Assembly: GCF_000181495.1 (NCBI RefSeq)
Contig: NZ_ABCF01000003.1
Span: 1 to 64,000, forward strand
DNA length: 64,000 nt
Source of the DNA: Bacillus sp. SG-1
GTDB lineage: Bacteria > Bacillota > Bacilli > Bacillales > Bacillaceae_B
Direction of reading: 5' to 3'
This document shows, one piece after another, positions 17,161 to 24,989 of the stretch (positions are counted from its first letter, which is position 1; every line of letters begins with the position of its first letter). The notes beneath the pieces are model-generated. The model did not search any database. It was not told the DNA's origin and was given only the letters and a program-made list of their open reading frames with translations. Both the position numbers and the translations under genes were made by a program.

Positions 17161-18000
17161 ATGAAACGGTATTTTATAGAAAACGGCACAATGCCGGTGC
17201 ATATCACGGAGTGGGGCAGCGGCAATATACCGGTCATCTTTTGTCTGCATGGCCTGGGAAGCACGAGTCTGAGCTTCATTGATGTGGCCGAAGAGCTTAA
17301 AGGCGAGTATCGGATTATATCAGTTGATGCACCCGGTCACGGCAAAACACCAGCCTTTCCCAATGCGGAAGACTATGAGATGCCGAGAATGGCAGAGTGG
17401 CTGAAAGATATCATCGCTACTCTCGAACTGAAAGATTTCTATTTCCTGTCTCACTCTTGGGGAAGCTTCGTTCACTTGTTTTATCTGAAAAAATATCAGG
17501 ACAGAGTCAAAGGCTCCATCTTCATAGACGGCGGCTATCAAAGCAAACGTCATGGAGGAAAATCTATGGAACAGGAAATGGCTTACTATGAAAAGGATTT
17601 TGAACAGACATGGGCGAATTGGGATGAGTTTCTGACACTGGTGAAGAGCGAAACAATGACTTGGACGCCGTTAAAAGAAAAAGCTGCTGAGGATCTGGGG
17701 CTCAGAAAAGACGGCCGAATTTACTGGCATGCGAGAGGGACGACGGGGGCCAATATCATTAAGGCGATGCACAAGGATGATATAGAGGACATTTTTGAAG
17801 ACATGCCGCCTGGAATTCTCCTATTGAAAGCCACTTTGCCTCATCACTTGGTGGAAGACAGGAAGAACCAGGCTGAACGATTTCAGCAAAAAACTCGCGC
17901 TGAAGTAAAAGATATTTCTGAAGCGACTCATCTTCTGCATTGGGACCGTCCCCAAGCAGTGGTGGAGGAAGTGAGAAGAAGATGGCCGGACCAAAAATGA
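17161..18000 (+). CDS. Alpha/beta hydrolase
   Basis: A 279-residue alpha/beta hydrolase fold protein. CLHGLGSTSLSF (oxyanion strand, near residue 30), the nucleophile elbow LSHSWGS (Ser99, with Ser in place of the usual first Gly), and a C-terminal ATHLLHWDRPQAV containing the catalytic His are visible. The substrate cannot be told from sequence. GAGAGGAG precedes the ATG by 9 bases. The end overlaps the next gene by 19 bases. Confidence 0.87.
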   Translation: MKRYFIENGTMPVHITEWGSGNIPVIFCLHGLGSTSLSFIDVAEELKGEYRIISVDAPGHGKTPAFPNAEDYEMPRMAEWLKDIIATLELKDFYFLSHSWGSFVHLFYLKKYQDRVKGSIFIDGGYQSKRHGGKSMEQEMAYYEKDFEQTWANWDEFLTLVKSETMTWTPLKEKAAEDLGLRKDGRIYWHARGTTGANIIKAMHKDDIEDIFEDMPPGILLLKATLPHHLVEDRKNQAERFQQKTRAEVKDISEATHLLHWDRPQAVVEEVRRRWPDQK

Positions 18001-18344
18001 AAAAGACAGCAGGAATAATCCTCGAAAGCATCTACCTACTCTGTTTTGCAGGCCTATTGTACATTGACTTTTTTGCACATGAAACACCGAAATGGGCAGT
18101 GACAACTCTGTTTGGAATCATCATCGTCAGCATCCAGCTCTCCTATATCCCGAAACGGGAGGAATCAGCGAAAAGGACCGGTATCTTTTCGCTGGTGACA
18201 ACCGTCGTCCTGTTCCTTCTCGTTCTTGGTTTCGAAATGGGCGGGGGTGTTTCAAAGGTGGGCATCACCCTCCATCATCCAATTGTCTGGACTTTGGTCA
18301 TCTTCAGTGTGTGGATGAGTGTGAGGAAAATTAGAACGGCTTGA
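17982..18344 (+). CDS. Small membrane protein, unknown (four helices)
   Basis: A 120-residue hydrophobic protein with about four helices (near residues 9-27, 37-53, 66-83 and 96-114) and short polar loops, such as YIPKREESAKRTG. The family is not recognised. It overlaps the hydrolase gene, so it is probably cotranscribed. Start candidates are ATG 17982 (a purine-rich GAAGTGAGAAG upstream) and ATG 17997, which forms an ATGA overlap with the hydrolase stop; I prefer the first but without certainty. Confidence 0.6.
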   Translation: MAGPKMKKTAGIILESIYLLCFAGLLYIDFFAHETPKWAVTTLFGIIIVSIQLSYIPKREESAKRTGIFSLVTTVVLFLLVLGFEMGGGVSKVGITLHHPIVWTLVIFSVWMSVRKIRTA

Positions 18345-18544
18345 TGAAGAGTATGGTTACTAATAACCTGAACAATTTCTTATTTGATTCGAAATACTGA
18401 TTGAGCAAACTAACTAGAGGATCACTGTGCTGCAAAAATGTAGAGAAACATTTTTACCAAACGTTTGTTTAAGATATCTGGGGAGAATGGTGCATTGTGT
18501 TGGTGGGGGAAGAAAGTCCATGTTTTTTCAATAAATTAAACAAG

Positions 18545-18573
18545 AAGGCCCTCCTAAACAACCGGCGGGCCTT
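18545..18573 (-). terminator. Terminator hairpin, convergent region
   Basis: AAGGCCC and GGGCCTT pair around a 15-base loop that is itself GC-rich, between a plus-strand gene ending at 18344 and the minus-strand anti-sigma gene. A T-tract (CTTTTCC) follows on the plus strand and a weaker T-rich run (CTTGTTTAATTT) on the minus strand, so it may serve either direction. Confidence 0.6.
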
Positions 18574-18580
18574 TTCCATC

Positions 18581-19603
18581 TTAGTATGCAGTTTCCAGCA
18601 GCACTTCTTTATCCTTGCTGTATATCACAATTTTATAGGAGTCATCTTGTACGGCCTCTTTCGCCTCTTCCGATTGAATGAACTCATTCACGGTTTTTTC
18701 GGTTTGGGCAGCGAGCTCTTTTGCACGGCTGTCCGAGGCAGGGAGGTCGAGAGTGACAAATACGGTCATTGATCCCTTGTCGTTAGACTTGGTAATTTTC
18801 TTTACGTGGAAGTCTTTTCGGCCCATCAGTCCTTCGCTGATCGTAGTAATCACAGGTGTCCAACGGTGGTTCTGCTCACTTTTTGCCATATCGATTTTCT
18901 GGAAGCTGACTTGGACTTTATCCATCCCTGCATCCTGAACAAGCTTTTGCACGGTTGCTTCAATTTCGGCTGTTCTTGTTTCTGTATCGGGAATGTCCAA
19001 ACCAACTTGTTTTCTTTCATCACTATAAGATCCCCCGACGGAGAGAATTTCAAAATCGTAATTCTTCAGGCCTTCATGGACAGTATTAAGCAAAGTCCTG
19101 TTCAAATGCTCCTGATGTTCTTGCTCAGGCGTGTTTTCGTGGGGTTCTTCTTGATAAACTTTTATGGTAAAAGCGTCGTAGCCGCGAGCTGCCAGTAGTT
19201 CTTCAACCCGTTCTTCGATTTCTCCTTTCTTACTCAGGAAATATTCTTCAGAACCAGTGACGGCTACTGTAAATTCTTTTTCCGGAGTATAGCTCATCCC
19301 CATGGCATCTACTTCATATTCCTCTCTCAATTCTTCAGCAATGATTTGGAAGACCGGCTTTGACTCGAAAAGCTGATTTAAAAGCGGCAGTTTGGAAGCC
19401 ATGTCAGCCATAGTCGGCGACACAAATGCAGAACCGATGAACATGCAGAAGAGAGCCGCTGCGGCACCTGCAGAATAAGCGGTTTTCTTTGCGAACCCCC
19501 ATCTTTTCCTCTTCCCGCGGCGTATGGCCGAATCAATGGCTGCGTCCAACTTTTTCTCGGGAACCGGAACTTGGTCCACCTCATGTTTGAAGGAATCTTT
19601 CAT
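18581..19603 (-). CDS. Anti-sigma factor with DUF4030 extracytoplasmic domain
   Basis: A 340-residue protein with a short cytoplasmic N-terminus (MKDSFKHEVDQVPVPEKKLD), one membrane helix (residues 45-65, TAYSAGAAAALFCMFIGSAFV) and a large extracytoplasmic part with two related alpha/beta repeats that match the DUF4030 type. Position directly after, and overlapping, an ECF sigma gene identifies it as the cognate anti-sigma factor. The stimulus is unknown; the extracytoplasmic domain suggests an envelope signal. The ATG at 19603 (AGGAG 8 bases upstream) overlaps the sigma stop by one base; an in-frame GTG at 19612 is less likely. Confidence 0.85.
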   Translation of the reverse strand: MKDSFKHEVDQVPVPEKKLDAAIDSAIRRGKRKRWGFAKKTAYSAGAAAALFCMFIGSAFVSPTMADMASKLPLLNQLFESKPVFQIIAEELREEYEVDAMGMSYTPEKEFTVAVTGSEEYFLSKKGEIEERVEELLAARGYDAFTIKVYQEEPHENTPEQEHQEHLNRTLLNTVHEGLKNYDFEILSVGGSYSDERKQVGLDIPDTETRTAEIEATVQKLVQDAGMDKVQVSFQKIDMAKSEQNHRWTPVITTISEGLMGRKDFHVKKITKSNDKGSMTVFVTLDLPASDSRAKELAAQTEKTVNEFIQSEEAKEAVQDDSYKIVIYSKDKEVLLETAY

Positions 19604-20118
19604 TACAGACACTCCTCTCTTAGGTCAATTCTCAGTTTATTAATGGCCCTGTGCAGGTTGGTTTTCACTGTCCCCTCAGGACAATCCAGCATGGTGGCGA
19701 TTTCTTTGATTTGCAAGCCTTTGTAATAACGGAGGATGATCACCGTCTTGTATTTCTCCTCCAGGCGGTCGATGGCATCCACGAGATCAAGGCTTTCGGC
19801 GATATGTACCTTCTCACTGGTCTCATAACGCTCGATTTCTTCAAAAGGAATCACTTTTTTGTTTTTCTTGATGAAGTCCAGAGCTGTATTGATCAAAATT
19901 TTGGAAAGCCAAGTGGAAAAATAGCCTGGCTCCTTCAAATTCTTAATGGAGATATAAGCTTTGTAGATTGTTTCATGAACAATATCAATCGCGTCATTCT
20001 CATTTTTTACATAAAGATAGGCCATCCGGTAGAGCTTGTTCTTTTCTGCTTCAACAAGGTCCTGGAATGCTTTGTCGTTTCCCCTTCTGGCTTTTTTCAC
20101 TTTCGTAAGCTGCAGCAT
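19603..20118 (-). CDS. ECF-type RNA polymerase sigma factor
   Basis: A 171-residue sigma-70 family ECF factor. Region 2 (YRMAYLYVKNENDAIDIVHE, near residues 27-50) and region 4 (RYYKGLQIKEIATMLDCPEG and TVKTNLHRAINKL, near residues 125-160) are both clear; there are no regions 1 or 3. It resembles the Bacillus SigV/SigX group but cannot be assigned to one. ATG 20118 with AAAGGAGG upstream is chosen, 8 codons inside the longest frame. A good ECF-type promoter lies just upstream, consistent with autoregulation. The anti-sigma gene follows with a one-base overlap. Confidence 0.92.
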   Translation of the reverse strand: MLQLTKVKKARRGNDKAFQDLVEAEKNKLYRMAYLYVKNENDAIDIVHETIYKAYISIKNLKEPGYFSTWLSKILINTALDFIKKNKKVIPFEEIERYETSEKVHIAESLDLVDAIDRLEEKYKTVIILRYYKGLQIKEIATMLDCPEGTVKTNLHRAINKLRIDLREECL

Positions 20119-20148
20119 TACGGAATCCTCCTTTCTGTACAACCGTTA

Positions 20149-20175
20149 GACATCCTGGGGTAGAAAAACGTTTCA
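20149..20175 (-). promoter_or_regulatory. Candidate ECF autoregulatory promoter
   Basis: Reading the minus strand, TGAAAC (-35) is followed after 17 bases by TGTC (-10 region TGTCTAA), close to the TGAAAC-N16-CGTC pattern of Bacillus extracytoplasmic sigma factors. It ends 31 bases before the sigma gene start. Confidence 0.6.
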
Positions 20176-20245
20176 ATTTTTTTCGGGAATGGTCCAGCGG
20201 TTTATCCTGGTGTAAAAATCCTTCCCGTTTTCGTATGTATTGATC

Positions 20246-20305
20246 GTTGATTTCCACTCCATGTGCGCGACTCCGCGGGGCGGGCGGTGAGCCTCCTTGG
20301 CTCAA
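20246..20305 (-). repeat. Half copy of the fold-back repeat
   Basis: GTTGATTTCCACTCC, then GCGCGACTCCGCGGGGCGGG and CGGTGAGCCTCC, match one arm of the ~120-bp element in reverse orientation; the sequence stops matching after the apical region. Confidence 0.75.
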
Positions 20306-20325
20306 CTTTTTACAAGTCTTTATGA

Positions 20326-20472
20326 AATAAAGGCATTTGCAGCCACAACCTCGAATATGGGATTAACTCTTATTTTACAAGAAACGGAGATCTGCAGGTG
20401 AGAAAGACAGGAATTGATGCAGCTGGGCAGTTTATCCAGGAGTTCTTTCCTGACTGGGTCTCGGCAGTATAA
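20326..20472 (+). pseudogene. Possible remnant of a coding sequence
   Basis: A 48-codon open stretch without a proper start reads like real protein at its end (GDLQVRKTGIDAAGQFIQEF, then FPDWVSAV and stop), and it begins right after the truncated fold-back repeat. I could not assign a family. It may be the C-terminal piece of a gene lost by rearrangement. Evidence is only amino-acid composition, so confidence is low. The rest of 20119-20804 holds the ECF promoter, a repeat half and a 20-21-bp array. Confidence 0.25.
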
Positions 20473-20656
20473 CACCTCAACGAAAAATGAAACCATTCAA
20501 AATAAAGGATTCTTTTACCAGGCTTGTCTTAAAGAACGGGTACATGAGCCTGAGTATGGAGTATTTTGGCTGGAAATTGCGGAAGCTGATTCTTTGCTCC
20601 ACCATGATCACCAAAAATGGGCAGTGAGGAATGCGCCAGAAATGAGTGAATGACTG

Positions 20657-20766
20657 TTATGCACGAAAACGAGGTGGTTATGCGCCTGATTTCAAAGTTA
20701 TGCACGAAACCGAAATGGTTATGCATCCAACTCAAGAGTTATGCGTCTAACTCGGGGTGAAATGCA
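20657..20766. repeat. 20-21-bp-period array, TTATGC family (6 units)
   Basis: TTATGC (last unit AAATGC) recurs at 20657, 20678, 20698, 20719, 20739 and 20760, with alternating spacings 21, 20, 21, 20, 21. The core is followed alternately by ACGAAA or by G/A-C-C/T-C-type segments such as GTCTAACTC. The array lies directly in front of a GNAT gene. Confidence 0.8.
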
Positions 20767-20804
20767 CGAAACGTCCGAAAACAAGAATAAAGGAGCCAAA
20801 ACTA

Positions 20805-21347
20805 ATGAAAACAAGCACTTTACCAAAAGTGATCCTGAGAGAATTGACCCCCGATGACGCGGAGGACCGCTATCAATGGTGTCTGGATGTCGAAGTCACC
20901 AGGCACTTGAACATGCCGAATAAATATCCGCCGTTCAGCCGGGAGGAAACACGTCAATGGATTGAGATGTGCATCAGCCGCAGCAACGGGTATGAGCAAA
21001 TGGCCATCGAGACGGGTGACGGAATCCACATAGGCTGGGTTGATATCAAAAATATAGATAAGCTCAATAAACATGGAGAGCTCGGAATTGCCATCGGAGC
21101 CAAGAGGTATTGGGGTAAAGGCTATGGGCTGGCGGCGATGAAAGCGATGCTTCAATACGGTTTCACTACACTTGCACTCAATAAAATCTGGCTGCGGGTG
21201 GAAGTAGATAATGAGAAAGCGATTAAGTCTTACAGAATGATGGGCTTTGTGGAAGAGGGTATCCTGCGCCAGGACCGGCTGCGGGAGGATGGCTATGTGG
21301 ACAGATTGAGGATGAGCATTCTGAAGGACGAGTTTCTCGACAACTAG
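20805..21347 (+). CDS. GNAT family N-acetyltransferase (RimJ/RimL type)
   Basis: A 180-residue acetyltransferase. VILRELTPDDAEDRYQW opens the fold, GIAIGAKRYWGKGYGLAAMK near residue 105 is the acetyl-CoA binding motif (with the R/Q-x-x-G-x-G/A pattern as KRYWGKGYG), and LALNKIWLRVEVDNEKAIKS completes the fold. The acceptor (protein N-terminus or small amine) is unknown. ATG 20805 with AAAGGAG 8 bases upstream is chosen over an upstream ATG inside the repeat array. A second GNAT gene follows after 41 bases. Confidence 0.88.
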   Translation: MKTSTLPKVILRELTPDDAEDRYQWCLDVEVTRHLNMPNKYPPFSREETRQWIEMCISRSNGYEQMAIETGDGIHIGWVDIKNIDKLNKHGELGIAIGAKRYWGKGYGLAAMKAMLQYGFTTLALNKIWLRVEVDNEKAIKSYRMMGFVEEGILRQDRLREDGYVDRLRMSILKDEFLDN

Positions 21348-21388
21348 TCACAACGCATCGGATAATGTGGAAAGGAGGAGAGTGACGA

Positions 21389-21847
21389 ATGAACCTGACT
21401 TTTAGAAAAGCAGCAGAACAAGATTTGGACAGTATTGTAAGATTGCTGTCAGATGATATTCTCGGGATCAAAAGAGAGCGGTACCAACACCCGCTTCCAA
21501 ACAGTTACATAACAGCATTCCAGGCGATTGATGCCGACCCGAACAATGAACTGATTGTCGCTTGCCTGGACGGGGAAGTGGTCGGTGTCCAGCAAATTAC
21601 GTTCACTCCTTATATCACGCACCAGGGAGGATGGCGGGCAACGATTGAAGGAGTGCGGACGGCTTCAGCTGTAAGGGGGCAGGGAGTTGGAAAGGAAATG
21701 ATCCAGTACGCCATCCAACGTGCTAAGGAACGCGGCTGCCATCTGGTTCAACTGACAACCGACAAGCAGCGTCCGGAGGCTTTACGTTTTTATGAAAGAT
21801 TGGGCTTTAGTGCCACACATGAAGGATTGAAGTTGAAGCTCCATTAA
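21389..21847 (+). CDS. GNAT family N-acetyltransferase
   Basis: A 152-residue GNAT protein: LTFRKAAEQDLDSIVRLLSD at the N-terminus, the acetyl-CoA motif VRGQGVGKEMIQYAIQRAKE near residue 100, and RPEALRFYERLGFSATHEGL at the C-terminus. It resembles small-molecule or antibiotic-type acetyltransferases; the substrate is unknown. AAAGGAGGAG precedes the ATG. It is closed by a strong shared terminator and probably forms a unit with the preceding GNAT. Confidence 0.88.
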   Translation: MNLTFRKAAEQDLDSIVRLLSDDILGIKRERYQHPLPNSYITAFQAIDADPNNELIVACLDGEVVGVQQITFTPYITHQGGWRATIEGVRTASAVRGQGVGKEMIQYAIQRAKERGCHLVQLTTDKQRPEALRFYERLGFSATHEGLKLKLH

Positions 21848-21861
21848 AAAGGAGCTAAACA

Positions 21862-21902
21862 AAAAAGCAAGCTCTGGGGTGAGAACCGAGCTTGCTTTTT
21901 TG
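21862..21902. terminator. Bidirectional terminator
   Basis: A 13-bp perfect stem (AAAAAGCAAGCTC / GAGCTTGCTTTTT) between the convergent GNAT gene (plus) and the Pro/Tyr-rich gene (minus), with T-rich tails in both directions. Confidence 0.9.
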
Positions 21903-21909
21903 TCATGAA

Positions 21910-22131
21910 TCAGTAGAGATGCCTTATGCTGGCGGGAGATGTAGGACCAGCAGGCGTGATGTATCCGGCAGGAAGGTATTCGCCAAATACAAAGGATCCC
22001 GTTGGTGTACCGAGATAATAGTGTTTCTGTTTTACCTCCTCAATATCCTGGAACTTCTGCAGAAAATAATACTTATAAACAGGCGGTGGAATATAGGGCG
22101 GAATGAAGGGAGGGTAAAAAAAGACTCGCAT
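21910..22131 (-). CDS. Small Pro/Tyr-rich protein, unknown (possibly spore or surface)
   Basis: A 73-residue protein beginning MRVFFYPPFIPPYIPPPVYK and rich in Pro, Tyr, Phe and Gly, with no helix and a C-terminal PAGYITPAGPTSPAS. The composition is like small Bacillus spore-coat or surface proteins, but there is no named match. The gene is supported by AAAGGAG 7 bases before the ATG and by the shared terminator placed just after its stop codon. It shows no operon partner. Confidence 0.6.
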   Translation of the reverse strand: MRVFFYPPFIPPYIPPPVYKYYFLQKFQDIEEVKQKHYYLGTPTGSFVFGEYLPAGYITPAGPTSPASIRHLY

Positions 22132-22251
22132 GGCGCCGCTCCTTTGTTTTTAACAGTATATTTCTTCTAGCGGGAATGTTATGGCCTTCTGCCTAAGTCT
22201 TTGAATAGTTCTTGCAGTACTAGGCAAAATAAGGTTAAAAGGAGTGAAGAG

Positions 22252-22704
22252 ATGGAACATGTAAAAGCTTTTTTCATCAAATTTACTGCCTGTTTTGCAC
22301 TGTTGGCAATCATACTTGGAGGAATCTACGGCATTACATTAGGCGACGTATTTGTGATTTCATTGGTACTTAGTATCATCGGTTATGCTGCAGGGGATTT
22401 ATTTATGCTGAGAAGAGCGAGTAATACAACAGCTTCCCTGGCTGACTTCGGACTCGCTTTCGTTTTAATCTGGGCCATGTTGGCCAATATGACACCAGTT
22501 GATGATGTGTTGATCCCGTCTCTGATTGCTGCTGCAGGTGTGGCTGTGTTTGAGTACTTTTACCATAAGTATCTTTATAGGAATCTTTTCCACCAACGCG
22601 ACAACACAAAAAGCGCACAGGGAAATCTTCAGTATCAGACAGAGGCTGCCGAAGAGATGACTCCGGTCAAACCGGATATCCGGAATGATGAAGGAGATAA
22701 ATAA
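22252..22704 (+). CDS. YndM family membrane protein (DUF2512)
   Basis: A 150-residue membrane protein with four helices (near residues 8-26, 30-48, 63-80 and 86-103), then a hydrophilic, acidic tail of about 40 residues. It matches the YndM/DUF2512 family: KAFFIKFTACFALLAIILGG, then GDLFMLRRASN and ASLADFGLAFVLIWAML. The function is unknown. ATG 22252 with AAAAGGAG 7 bases upstream is chosen over a longer frame lacking a ribosome site. A terminator follows. Confidence 0.85.
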   Translation: MEHVKAFFIKFTACFALLAIILGGIYGITLGDVFVISLVLSIIGYAAGDLFMLRRASNTTASLADFGLAFVLIWAMLANMTPVDDVLIPSLIAAAGVAVFEYFYHKYLYRNLFHQRDNTKSAQGNLQYQTEAAEEMTPVKPDIRNDEGDK

Positions 22705-22712
22705 AGTGTATG

Positions 22713-22741
22713 GGCTCTCGCTTAGGTGAGGGCTTGTTTTT
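22713..22741 (+). terminator. Terminator after the YndM gene
   Basis: GGCTCTC and GAGGGCT pair (two wobbles) around an 8-base loop, followed by TGTTTTT. The remaining 250 bases to the next gene show no feature beyond AT-rich sequence. Confidence 0.6.
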
Positions 22742-22997
22742 ATGAAAGGCTCCTTGTTCTTTCGTCTAATTAGCAAAGAGAGATATCATAAAAATTATTC
22801 TGGTATCACAGGGAAGAAACTCCAATAGGCAAACTCTAGTTTAGAAAAATGAAATACTGGGAACATATCTTGCAAAGCGGAGGAACTCTTTTTAGAGTAT
22901 CCGGCTTGAAAAGGTAAAAGCAATAGAAGTAGAGATAGAATTTCACATGGTTTGAAGCAGTCTGGTTCATACTAAAAAACAGAAAGGATGAAATGTC

Positions 22998-23150
22998 ATG
23001 AAGGAAAGAGAACCAATCGGCACAGGTGTACCGAAAAATCGTGATGAATTGTTCGGGCTGGATAAGCAGGAAAGCCTGCAGTCCACAAATTTTGCCACAA
23101 CGGAAAACACTTATCTAAATGAAAGTTTTCAAGACGAAACAGACGAGTAA
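22998..23150 (+). CDS. 50-residue hydrophilic protein, unknown
   Basis: A short open frame starting MKEREPIGTGVPKNRDELFG and ending in FQDETDE, with a GAAAGGATG ribosome site and a strong terminator 18 bases after the stop. The composition (acidic, no helices or cysteines) is like small Bacillus sporulation-associated or general hypothetical proteins. I do not recognise a family. Confidence 0.6.
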   Translation: MKEREPIGTGVPKNRDELFGLDKQESLQSTNFATTENTYLNESFQDETDE

Positions 23151-23167
23151 ATGATTTATATAGGAGA

Positions 23168-23196
23168 GGGACGGACCTGGCTTCGTCCCTTTTTTA
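23168..23196 (+). terminator. Terminator after the 50-residue gene
   Basis: GGGACG and CGTCCC pair around a 10-base loop, followed by seven T residues. Confidence 0.85.
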
Positions 23197-23285
23197 AATC
23201 CCAAAGGGTCCGTGTTTCCCGTACTGACTCTGTGTGTTAAAGAATAGAATAGAATCAGAGAAACAGTGAAAGGGATGAGAAATAC

Positions 23286-23591
23286 ATGTATATTGTACAC
23301 TCGACGTTTGTCGTACCGGATGAAAAGGCGGATGAAGTGATTTCAATCTATCATTCTCGTTCCCGTTTAGTCGATAAAGCAGATGGCTTCCAGCGTTTTC
23401 TGCTGCTGCAAAATGAAAAGAAGCCTGGAGAAATCACGGTCCATATGGAATGGGACTCGAAGGAACAATTCATGACATGGATTCAGAGTGAAGACTATAA
23501 GCGCATTCATGAGTTGGAAAAGAAATACCCGGACCAGGAGCTCGCTTCCATCATTCCATCCATCAGCAAGTTCAAGGTGGTGGCGGTATGA
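23286..23591 (+). CDS. Antibiotic biosynthesis monooxygenase domain protein, HmoA-type
   Basis: A 101-residue dimeric ferredoxin-like ABM protein: MYIVHSTFVVPDEKADEVIS, a GFQRFLLLQNEKKPGEITVH strand pair and WDSKEQFMTWIQSEDYKRIH. This arrangement (short ABM domain with conserved Trp and His) is that of Bacillus haem-degrading monooxygenases HmoA/IsdG. Haem binding cannot be proved from sequence; other ABM members oxidise polyketides. The ATG overlaps nothing upstream; AAAGGGATG precedes it. The next gene overlaps it by 4 bases. Confidence 0.75.
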   Translation: MYIVHSTFVVPDEKADEVISIYHSRSRLVDKADGFQRFLLLQNEKKPGEITVHMEWDSKEQFMTWIQSEDYKRIHELEKKYPDQELASIIPSISKFKVVAV

Positions 23592-23980
23592 CCGATATCG
23601 GGGAAAAATATGAAACAGTCATCAACCGCGCTGTAAAAGAAATCTATGTGAAGTATCCAGAGCTGGATGAAAAATATGGTGAGCGGGGACGCCAAAAATG
23701 TTATGAAGATAACATTTATCATTTTCAGTATTTGGAGACGTCAGCGGGAGTGGGCTCAGCGAAAGTCTTTACCGACTATGCTCTTTGGCTGAACAGTGTC
23801 CTCGTCAGCAGAGGAATGTCCACAGACCACCTTGTTGATAACTTTCGCAGCATCATCAAGGCTCTTGAAGCATCACCGGAAGTTGAAAACGGAGATGCAT
23901 TTTCCGATCATTTATACCAGGCGATCTATGCGCTGGAAGAGAGTGACGGGACGGAAGATGTGGAGCGGCCAGTCTTGTGA
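23588..23980 (+). CDS. Unknown partner of the HmoA-type gene (helical, B12-binding-associated-like)
   Basis: A 130-residue, all-helical, acidic protein. The pattern YPELDEKYGERGRQKCYEDN, followed by HFQYLETSAGVGSAKVFTDY and ALWLNSVLVSRGMS, recalls a helical domain found N-terminal to cobalamin-binding domains in other bacteria, but no B12 motif is present here. The start codon overlaps the HmoA-type stop (ATGA), implying coupled translation and a joint role, perhaps haem or porphyrin handling. The assignment is weak; what is certain is the operon. Confidence 0.7.
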   Translation: MTDIGEKYETVINRAVKEIYVKYPELDEKYGERGRQKCYEDNIYHFQYLETSAGVGSAKVFTDYALWLNSVLVSRGMSTDHLVDNFRSIIKALEASPEVENGDAFSDHLYQAIYALEESDGTEDVERPVL

Positions 23981-24091
23981 AAAATACATAGTATTGAGTA
24001 GTGGAGCACCGGATCCTGCGTGGGTTGGGTGTTTTTTTATGTTGGTGAGTGTTGCGAGAAGTGTGTGGTGTGTCGGTTTTTGTCGAACGGT

Positions 24092-24190
24092 CGATAAATA
24101 GGTGAAATCGCCGATAAATCCCCAGAATCGCCGATAAAATCAAAAAAAACGCTGATAACTGCACTGTAATCGCCGATAGATTCACCGGTC
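24092..24190. repeat. 20-21-bp-period array, TCG-CGATAAA family (5 units)
   Basis: CGATA (once TGATA) recurs at 24092, 24112, 24132, 24153 and 24174 (spacings 20, 20, 21, 21), most units carrying the longer core TCGCCGATAAA. It lies in the 369-base gap between the HmoA-partner and DUF805 genes. The same core in reverse complement forms the array at 42306. Confidence 0.8.
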
Positions 24191-24349
24191 ACCTGATTGG
24201 ACCTGTTCAAAAGAAGAGAAGTACCTTAAAGAGCATGCAATTGGCCGAATTGTCCGCTTCAATCAAAATTCTCCTCACACTCCGCCAGTCTCCCGCTTAT
24301 TTATGCTACCATGGAATTAAATACCACCAACAAAAGGGGGAACACACAA

Positions 24350-24697
24350 GTGAAATGGTATTTCAAATCCATAAAGAACTACTTGTATTTTGAGGGAAGG
24401 GCAAGGCGGAAAGAATATTGGATGTTTACCTTAATTAATTTTCTGATTTTCTGGATACTTGAATTCATCGAAAATTATAAAGGCTGGAGAACGCTTCTAT
24501 CAGGCCTCTATGGGTTATTCATCATCCTGCCAGTGGTGGCAGTGAACGTGCGCCGGCTCCACGATATTGGCAGGAGCGGGTGGTGGATGCTTATCGGTTT
24601 GGTCCCTGTCTTCGGGCCTATTGCATTGTTTGTGCTTGCCTTCATGGACAGTGAAGAGGGCAGTAATCAATATGGACCTAATCCGAAATACAGTTAA
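24350..24697 (+). CDS. DUF805 family membrane protein
   Basis: A 115-residue protein of the DUF805 family: YLYFEGRARRKEYWMFTLIN at the N-terminus, NVRRLHDIGRSGWWMLIGLV near residue 65, and a terminal SNQYGPNPKYS, with three to four membrane helices. The function is unknown. The start is most likely GTG 24350, preceded by AAAGGGGG; the longer upstream frame from the ATG at 24311 includes polar residues atypical of the family. Confidence 0.88.
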   Translation: MKWYFKSIKNYLYFEGRARRKEYWMFTLINFLIFWILEFIENYKGWRTLLSGLYGLFIILPVVAVNVRRLHDIGRSGWWMLIGLVPVFGPIALFVLAFMDSEEGSNQYGPNPKYS

Positions 24698-24702
24698 TAC
24701 AT

Positions 24703-24729
24703 AAACTCGCCTGCTGGGGTGAGTTTTTT
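24703..24729. terminator. Terminator between convergent genes
   Basis: AAACTCGCC and GGGGTGAGTTT form an imperfect stem followed by T residues on the plus strand; the minus-strand gene at 24728-24922 ends at its edge. Confidence 0.65.
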
Positions 24730-24922
24730 AGTTATCATTTTCAGTCGAATCCTTCAACTTCACCAGATTCGTGATTATACCTACAAGCCCTATAACCGCG
24801 AAAGTCAGAGGCAGGGCGGTAAATTCATCGGTCCGTTCTTCGAAGCCCAAGCGATAGGCTCCGTATAAAAAGATGATCAGGCTTACAATCAGGGCCGTAA
24901 TGATTTTCTTCTTTCTGCTCAT
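24728..24922 (-). CDS. 64-residue two-helix membrane protein, unknown
   Basis: The product starts MSRKKKIITALIVSLIIFLY and carries a second helix near residues 40-58 (ALPLTFAVIGLVGIITNLV), ending in an acidic tail. The short loop (RLGFEERTDEFT) is charged. The family is not recognised. ATG 24922 is preceded by GGGGTGA; a longer upstream frame (to 24994) is not supported. It is divergent from aprX. Confidence 0.65.
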   Translation of the reverse strand: MSRKKKIITALIVSLIIFLYGAYRLGFEERTDEFTALPLTFAVIGLVGIITNLVKLKDSTENDN

Positions 24923-24989
24923 ATCCTTCACCCCATATAATAATTCTGCTGTCATTCTATCATTATTAATAAATTGAGAACAGGTTTGC

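Noticed and set aside
20414-20653. 79-codon frame before the TTATGC array
   Set aside because: No ribosome site, frame conflicts with the more protein-like fragment at 20326-20472, and no recognisable domain.
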